Assembly: GCA_039809105.1 (NCBI GenBank)
Contig: JBDHUJ010000007.1
Coordinates: 1 to 50,834 of the forward strand
Direction of reading: 5' to 3'
Origin: JBDHUJ01 sp039809105
GTDB taxonomy: Bacteria; Patescibacteriota; Saccharimonadia; Saccharimonadales; UBA4665
Length of the DNA: 50,834 nt
The translations under genes and the position numbers were made by a program. Positions 47,263-50,834 of the stretch are shown here, in pieces (the first letter of the stretch is position 1; each line of letters begins with the position of its first letter). The notes beneath the pieces were generated by a model that ran no database searches, had not been told where the DNA came from, and saw only the letters and a list, made by a program, of their open reading frames with translations.

Positions 47263-48069
47263 ATGGCTACTCTGAAAATATATAGTTGGAACGTCAATGG
47301 CATACGGGCGGTACTGAAAAAGGACGCATTGCAGCCATTCTTAGACAAAGAGCAGCCGGATATTTTGTGCCTGCAGGAAACCAAGGCCCGCAAAGACCAG
47401 GTCGAAGTGGATTTGCCAGATTACACCGAGTTCTGGTACAGCGCTGACAAACCCGGCTACAGCGGCACGGCCATCTTCACTAAGCAACCACCATTGCAGG
47501 TGGTAGATGGCTTTCCGGAAGACATCATCAAACAGTACGGCGTCACCGGCGACACCTTCGGCGACCCGAACAAAGAGGGCAGAGTGCTGGCCGCGGAGTT
47601 CGACAAATTCTGGCTGGTCACCGTCTACACCCCGAACGCCAAAGACGACCTGGGTCGCCTGCAACTCCGCTACAAACAATGGGACCCGGCCTTCCTGGCA
47701 TATTGCAAACGGCTCGAGGAATCCAAACCAGTGGTATTCTGTGGCGATCTGAACGTCGCCCACACCGAAGACGACCTGGCGAACCCCAAACCCAACCGCG
47801 GCAAAAAGGGCTTCACCGACGAAGAGCGCGAAGGCTTCCAAAATTTCCTGGACGCCGGCTTCGTCGACACCCTGCGCATGTTCAAGCAAGGCAACGGCTA
47901 CTACACCTGGTGGTCACACTTCGCTAACAGCCGCGCCCGCAACGTCGGCTGGCGCATAGACTACTTTTTGGTGTCCGAAAGCCTGAAATCCAAAGTCAAA
48001 GCCGCCGAGATACACCCCCAAGTCATGGGTTCCGACCATTGCCCCGTGAGCGTCACACTCGAGGCCTAA
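47263..48069 (+). CDS. xthA: Exonuclease III / AP endonuclease
   Basis: 268 residues: SWNVNGIRAVLKK, LCLQETKA, KPGYSGTAIF, VFCGDLNVAHTEDD (catalytic Asp/Asn), GWRIDYFLVSE and GSDHCPV (catalytic His) cover the full exonuclease III active site. It cuts DNA at abasic sites and trims 3' ends in base-excision repair. The ending GWRIDYFLVS..MGSDHCP is closer to the APE1-type subgroup. Ends 3 nt before the stop codon of the convergent gene. Confidence 0.93.
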   Translation: MATLKIYSWNVNGIRAVLKKDALQPFLDKEQPDILCLQETKARKDQVEVDLPDYTEFWYSADKPGYSGTAIFTKQPPLQVVDGFPEDIIKQYGVTGDTFGDPNKEGRVLAAEFDKFWLVTVYTPNAKDDLGRLQLRYKQWDPAFLAYCKRLEESKPVVFCGDLNVAHTEDDLANPKPNRGKKGFTDEEREGFQNFLDAGFVDTLRMFKQGNGYYTWWSHFANSRARNVGWRIDYFLVSESLKSKVKAAEIHPQVMGSDHCPVSVTLEA

Positions 48070-48072
48070 AAC

Positions 48073-50298
48073 TTAGGCTACACCTTCATTAGCAGCAAGA
48101 AGACCGCTCAGCCGACTAGCCGCATACCGCGTAACGATATCGTGATGCCTCGATATAGCCCTTCGAGTAGCCTTGTGCTTCATGCTGTATATGGTAGCTA
48201 TGTCGCTAGGCATAAGGTCGTGGACGTCGCTCCGGCCGTATGCCAAATGGGTATATTCCCTTATGTTATCCATAGTCAAGCCCCTGAAGATTCGCCGTAC
48301 CTCAAAGATATTGAATTTTGCCTGACCCGACATATCGGCATCTGCTAGCTGTTCTTCGACTTTTGCGACACATTTATACACCATGTCCATTGCCGCCTCG
48401 CCCACGATAGCTTTGAGTTCCTTATCGGCTTCGCTTTCGGCACCTTCCGTCCCTTTGTCCTTCTGGTCTTCGGCCGCTTTCTCTTTCTTCGGTGGCTTTG
48501 CGGCGGTAGATTTGTCAACATCGGCACCATCACCGTCGGGCGGAGTTTGCCCGCCACGAAGCACGGTCACTTCACCACGCCCCGGTACGTCGTATGTCAG
48601 CTCCGTGCCCTCGGCAGTGTTGCGCTGTTTGGTCAACTGAGCGGTCAGGGCAGCCTCAAAGAGCGAATCATCCTTTCCGGCTTGTTCAAACAAATAGTTT
48701 ACCAGTGGCAACAATGGGTCAGTCTCGGGACGGTCCATTTGCGCTTCGATGTATGCGTCCTCTCCGCACAGAGCAAGCAGCTTCAGAGCGATTTCGGCAG
48801 TCTCGGTGGACGGGACAAACTTCTTCGCAAGGTGATACGGAACCGCTTTCGTCAGTACGGTAGCAACATTTTTATCCAAAAGAGGCAACTCCAGAGCTCT
48901 AAACAGTTCGGGACGGTCTGTGATAAATCCGACCGCCCTGAACGCTTCGTTCAGCTCAGCTTGCTTTTCGGCATCATAAGAGAGGGACTCTATCCAGTAT
49001 TGCTTCGGCTTCTTGGCTTCACCGGCAGAGCCGCGCAGGTCGTCTACGGCATGGATTTTGTACGCAGGGTCAACCTCACGCTGACGCAGGGCGCTCCGGA
49101 CACTCGACACGAGACCGCTCAAAGTCGAGCGAGAGTCGACCATGCGCGCGCGTTCTTCGGCCGACATATCGTCCATTGTGGACAACATTTCATGTAGTTC
49201 TTTCATGCCGAACGGACTTTCGGCGGTTGCCTTCACCAATCGGTGCATTAAACGACCCGCCATACCACCCAGTAGTGAGCCGTCAGGCAACTTGAAGGCC
49301 GCATCTTGCTCCGCTCCAGAAACACCATCTTCGTAACTGAATATGGGCGCAAAGTCTCCGAGCTGATATGTCTTGCGGCGTGGCACTGGCCGTTCGACGC
49401 GTACTATCGGCCTGCCACCATACAGCAATGTATCTTCCAGGAATTTTCCGACATAATGTTCCCATGTGCTGGAAGTTTTCCCGCCAAACTTTTGCCCAGG
49501 GAATACCCTTTCATACAACTCGGCCGTATAAAACACATGGTCGGGATTGGCGGCCAAGATTTCAAGAGCCGATAAACGGGCACGTTCGACTTCTGCTTCC
49601 TCTGTGACGTCCCGCTTCGTGTTACCAAGCGTCCTACTCAAAGCAATCTGTTCATTGCCATCAAGCACAAGCATAGAGTCGCCCTTGTACACCGTTACGC
49701 TGAGCGGTTGGCGGCCATTCTCACGCCGTTCTTGCCCGGTGTCCACCGAACTTTCCGCAACAGGCATGCCATTTCCCTCAATAGGTCTCTCGATATGTTC
49801 TGGGTCGTCGTTTCTTTCGTTCGTTGCCGCAGCAGAGGAGAGGGTTCCTGCTTCGCCAGGCTCAGCGATAAACGTAATATCAGTCGCCGCAAAGACGTGT
49901 TCACCACTCGACATGCGAAGCAGGAACGCAGCCATGTCGCGGGTCTCGCGGTCGTAAGTAGGGGGTAAAGGATACTTAGCTAGCTCGGCGTCTATGTCCG
50001 GATAAAGTACCTCTAGGTCAGGGTCCGCACGAAGGCTCCACAAGTCAGCCCTAGTGGTAGTGTGTGGGTCGTCTGGCACAAAGTCCGCAACGGCAGCGAA
50101 GTCTTCGCGAGCAGCACCGTTTCGGGCAGATAAGTCCATTAATAGTTCGGTCCTTCGCAGTTCGGCAGCCTGTTCAGTCGTAGCTTCACCGTCGCTTATT
50201 TCGGCCGTCAAGCTAACGTGAGCCAGATAGGCGTCACCATAAATACGTCCGCGCTCACCAAGCGGGGGAAGGGCAATAGAATCTTCAGTGCTAGTCAT
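48073..50298 (-). CDS. Large unknown protein with winged-helix-like segments
   Basis: 741 residues, soluble. The N-terminal ~180 are acidic. A likely winged-helix unit spans about 225-335 (ARLSALEILAANPDHVFYTAELYERVFPG, then VRVERPVPRRKTYQLG as wing) and a second about 350-455 (LMHRLVKATAESPFGMKELHEML to YKIHAVDDLRG...KQYWIES). A Lys/Glu/Asp-rich linker (about 610-645) precedes a helical C-terminal part. No nuclease, ATPase or phage motif. I infer a DNA-binding or chromatin-like regulator. Divergent from a small HTH-like gene across an AT-rich region with repeated AACTTAGTT-type boxes. Confidence 0.55.
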   Translation of the reverse strand: MTSTEDSIALPPLGERGRIYGDAYLAHVSLTAEISDGEATTEQAAELRRTELLMDLSARNGAAREDFAAVADFVPDDPHTTTRADLWSLRADPDLEVLYPDIDAELAKYPLPPTYDRETRDMAAFLLRMSSGEHVFAATDITFIAEPGEAGTLSSAAATNERNDDPEHIERPIEGNGMPVAESSVDTGQERRENGRQPLSVTVYKGDSMLVLDGNEQIALSRTLGNTKRDVTEEAEVERARLSALEILAANPDHVFYTAELYERVFPGQKFGGKTSSTWEHYVGKFLEDTLLYGGRPIVRVERPVPRRKTYQLGDFAPIFSYEDGVSGAEQDAAFKLPDGSLLGGMAGRLMHRLVKATAESPFGMKELHEMLSTMDDMSAEERARMVDSRSTLSGLVSSVRSALRQREVDPAYKIHAVDDLRGSAGEAKKPKQYWIESLSYDAEKQAELNEAFRAVGFITDRPELFRALELPLLDKNVATVLTKAVPYHLAKKFVPSTETAEIALKLLALCGEDAYIEAQMDRPETDPLLPLVNYLFEQAGKDDSLFEAALTAQLTKQRNTAEGTELTYDVPGRGEVTVLRGGQTPPDGDGADVDKSTAAKPPKKEKAAEDQKDKGTEGAESEADKELKAIVGEAAMDMVYKCVAKVEEQLADADMSGQAKFNIFEVRRIFRGLTMDNIREYTHLAYGRSDVHDLMPSDIATIYSMKHKATRRAISRHHDIVTRYAASRLSGLLAANEGVA

Positions 50299-50426
50299 GT
50301 GTGTCGATGCTAACTTAGTTTACGAATGTATATTTTAATCTCTTTTTGTATTTTAGTCAAATACTTTACTATTCTACTGTAACTATGTTTACTTTTTGGC
50401 AACTTTAGTATAATATATACAAAATT
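50299..50426. promoter_or_regulatory. AT-rich divergent control region
   Basis: 128 bp of strongly AT-rich DNA. AACTTAGTT (50312-50320, palindrome) and the similar AACTTTAGT (50401-50409) flank it near each start. TATAAT at 50409-50414 should drive the rightward gene with a leader of a few nt. Confidence 0.45.
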
Positions 50427-50726
50427 ATGACCTCCGAAGATTGTCCAGAACCAGACGCGCTTCCTCTCGATGAGATGACAAAACTCACCGACCTGAGCGA
50501 CGAGCTATTGGTTGAGCCGGTCATATTTGACCGCCCCTACGGTACGCCAGTGCCCGGCGGAGACGTGCTGGATGAACTACCTCGGCCGGTGACGCGGGCC
50601 GAGCTTGCCCGAGTACTCGGACTAGGCCTACTGGACACGAAGCGCATAACCGATTCACTACGCGACACGAACCCGGACCTGTTCTTTACCAGTGAAGACG
50701 GGAAGACCACCTACTGGGTTCACTAA
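50427..50726 (+). CDS. Small HTH-like protein
   Basis: 99 residues. Acidic N-terminus, then VTRAELARVLGLGLLDTKRITDSLRDTNPDLFFTSEDGKTTYWVH, which reads as helix-turn-helix plus a beta wing. Likely DNA-binding partner or regulator of the 741-residue protein transcribed away from it. The wing ending in YWVH echoes the KQYWIES of that protein. Confidence 0.5.
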   Translation: MTSEDCPEPDALPLDEMTKLTDLSDELLVEPVIFDRPYGTPVPGGDVLDELPRPVTRAELARVLGLGLLDTKRITDSLRDTNPDLFFTSEDGKTTYWVH

Positions 50727-50734
50727 ACTAAAAC

Positions 50735-50789
50735 GGAACATCCCGTAAACTTGTAAGTGCAAACCTAACAAGTACAGAGGAGATGTTCC
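50735..50789 (+). promoter_or_regulatory. Nested inverted repeat over a Shine-Dalgarno
   Basis: GGAACATC (50735-50742) pairs with GATGTTCC (50782-50789); inside, ACTTGT (50749-50754) pairs with ACAAGT (50768-50773). GAGGAG (50777-50782) lies between the right arms. Confidence 0.45.
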
Positions 50790-50790
50790 A

Positions 50791-50834
50791 ATGTCAAAAC
50801 TACCAGATATTCCTGGGAATAAAAAGTGCTGGCT
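50791..50834 (+). CDS. Start of a gene, 3'-truncated by window end
   Basis: ATG at 50791 with GAGGAG eight nt upstream; the visible peptide is MSKLPDIPGNKKCW plus one partial residue. Too short to identify. Confidence 0.45.
   Translation, partial: MSKLPDIPGNKKCW

Overview
The window reads as bacterial chromosome of moderately high G+C, densely packed, with many 1-4 nt gene overlaps and one tRNA. There is no rRNA, phage or transposase gene. Gene content (CAP protein, RRM-type RNA-binding protein, MarP-like protease next to VKOR, TMEM175-type channel, small secreted Thr-rich protein) and streamlined layout suggest a Patescibacteria/CPR lineage, plausibly Saccharibacteria. This is inference at low to moderate confidence, and a nearly complete purine pathway would be unusual there.

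Layout: (1) 1-3.8 kb, the 3' part of a giant FAD/NAD(P)-binding oxidoreductase with an N-terminal tandem repeat that coincides with the window edge. (2) 4-6.3 kb, a CAP protein, a methyltransferase cassette flanked by a duplicated copy of the CAP gene 3' end, and a type II toxin-antitoxin pair. (3) 6.6-10.9 kb, GH15-like carbohydrate enzyme, secreted Thr-rich protein, CDP-alcohol phosphatidyltransferase plus lipid kinase, DUF1801 protein. (4) 11-14.5 kb, leftward operon of a GH13 alpha-glucosidase and a membrane histidine kinase. (5) 14.7-30.7 kb, a purine island with two divergent operons (leftward mntA-hepT-purC-purB; rightward purK-purE-three extra genes-purM-purL-AICARFT-purO) and a convergent pair of archaeal-type purP genes. 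(6) 31-41 kb, RNA-binding protein and a cell-envelope region (GT-C-like protein, LPG-synthase/flippase-like protein, GT4 glycosyltransferase, UppP, MarP-like protease, VKOR, TMEM175-type channel). (7) 41-48 kb, NRAMP-related transporter, MacB-like ABC exporter, tRNA-Ser(GGA), UMP kinase, exonuclease III. (8) 48-50.8 kb, a 741-residue unknown protein, a divergent small HTH-like gene and the start of a further gene.

How genes work together: purK, E, C, B, M and L cover the middle of de novo purine synthesis. The last two steps to IMP are provided by a standalone AICAR formyltransferase and an archaeal-type cyclohydrolase PurO, with two formate-dependent PurP ligases in parallel. PurF, PurD and PurN/PurT are not in the window. 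A HEPN-MNT toxin-antitoxin pair is the promoter-proximal part of the purC-purB operon.

Two patterns stand out. First, thirteen start codons lie exactly 6-7 nt after a sigma70-type -10 hexamer, so leaderless mRNAs look common. Second, intergenic spaces are packed with palindromic elements: MITE-like pairs, REP hairpins with a constant TCAAG loop and changing stems, and heptanucleotide-periodic foldbacks. Several sit directly upstream of those leaderless promoters.
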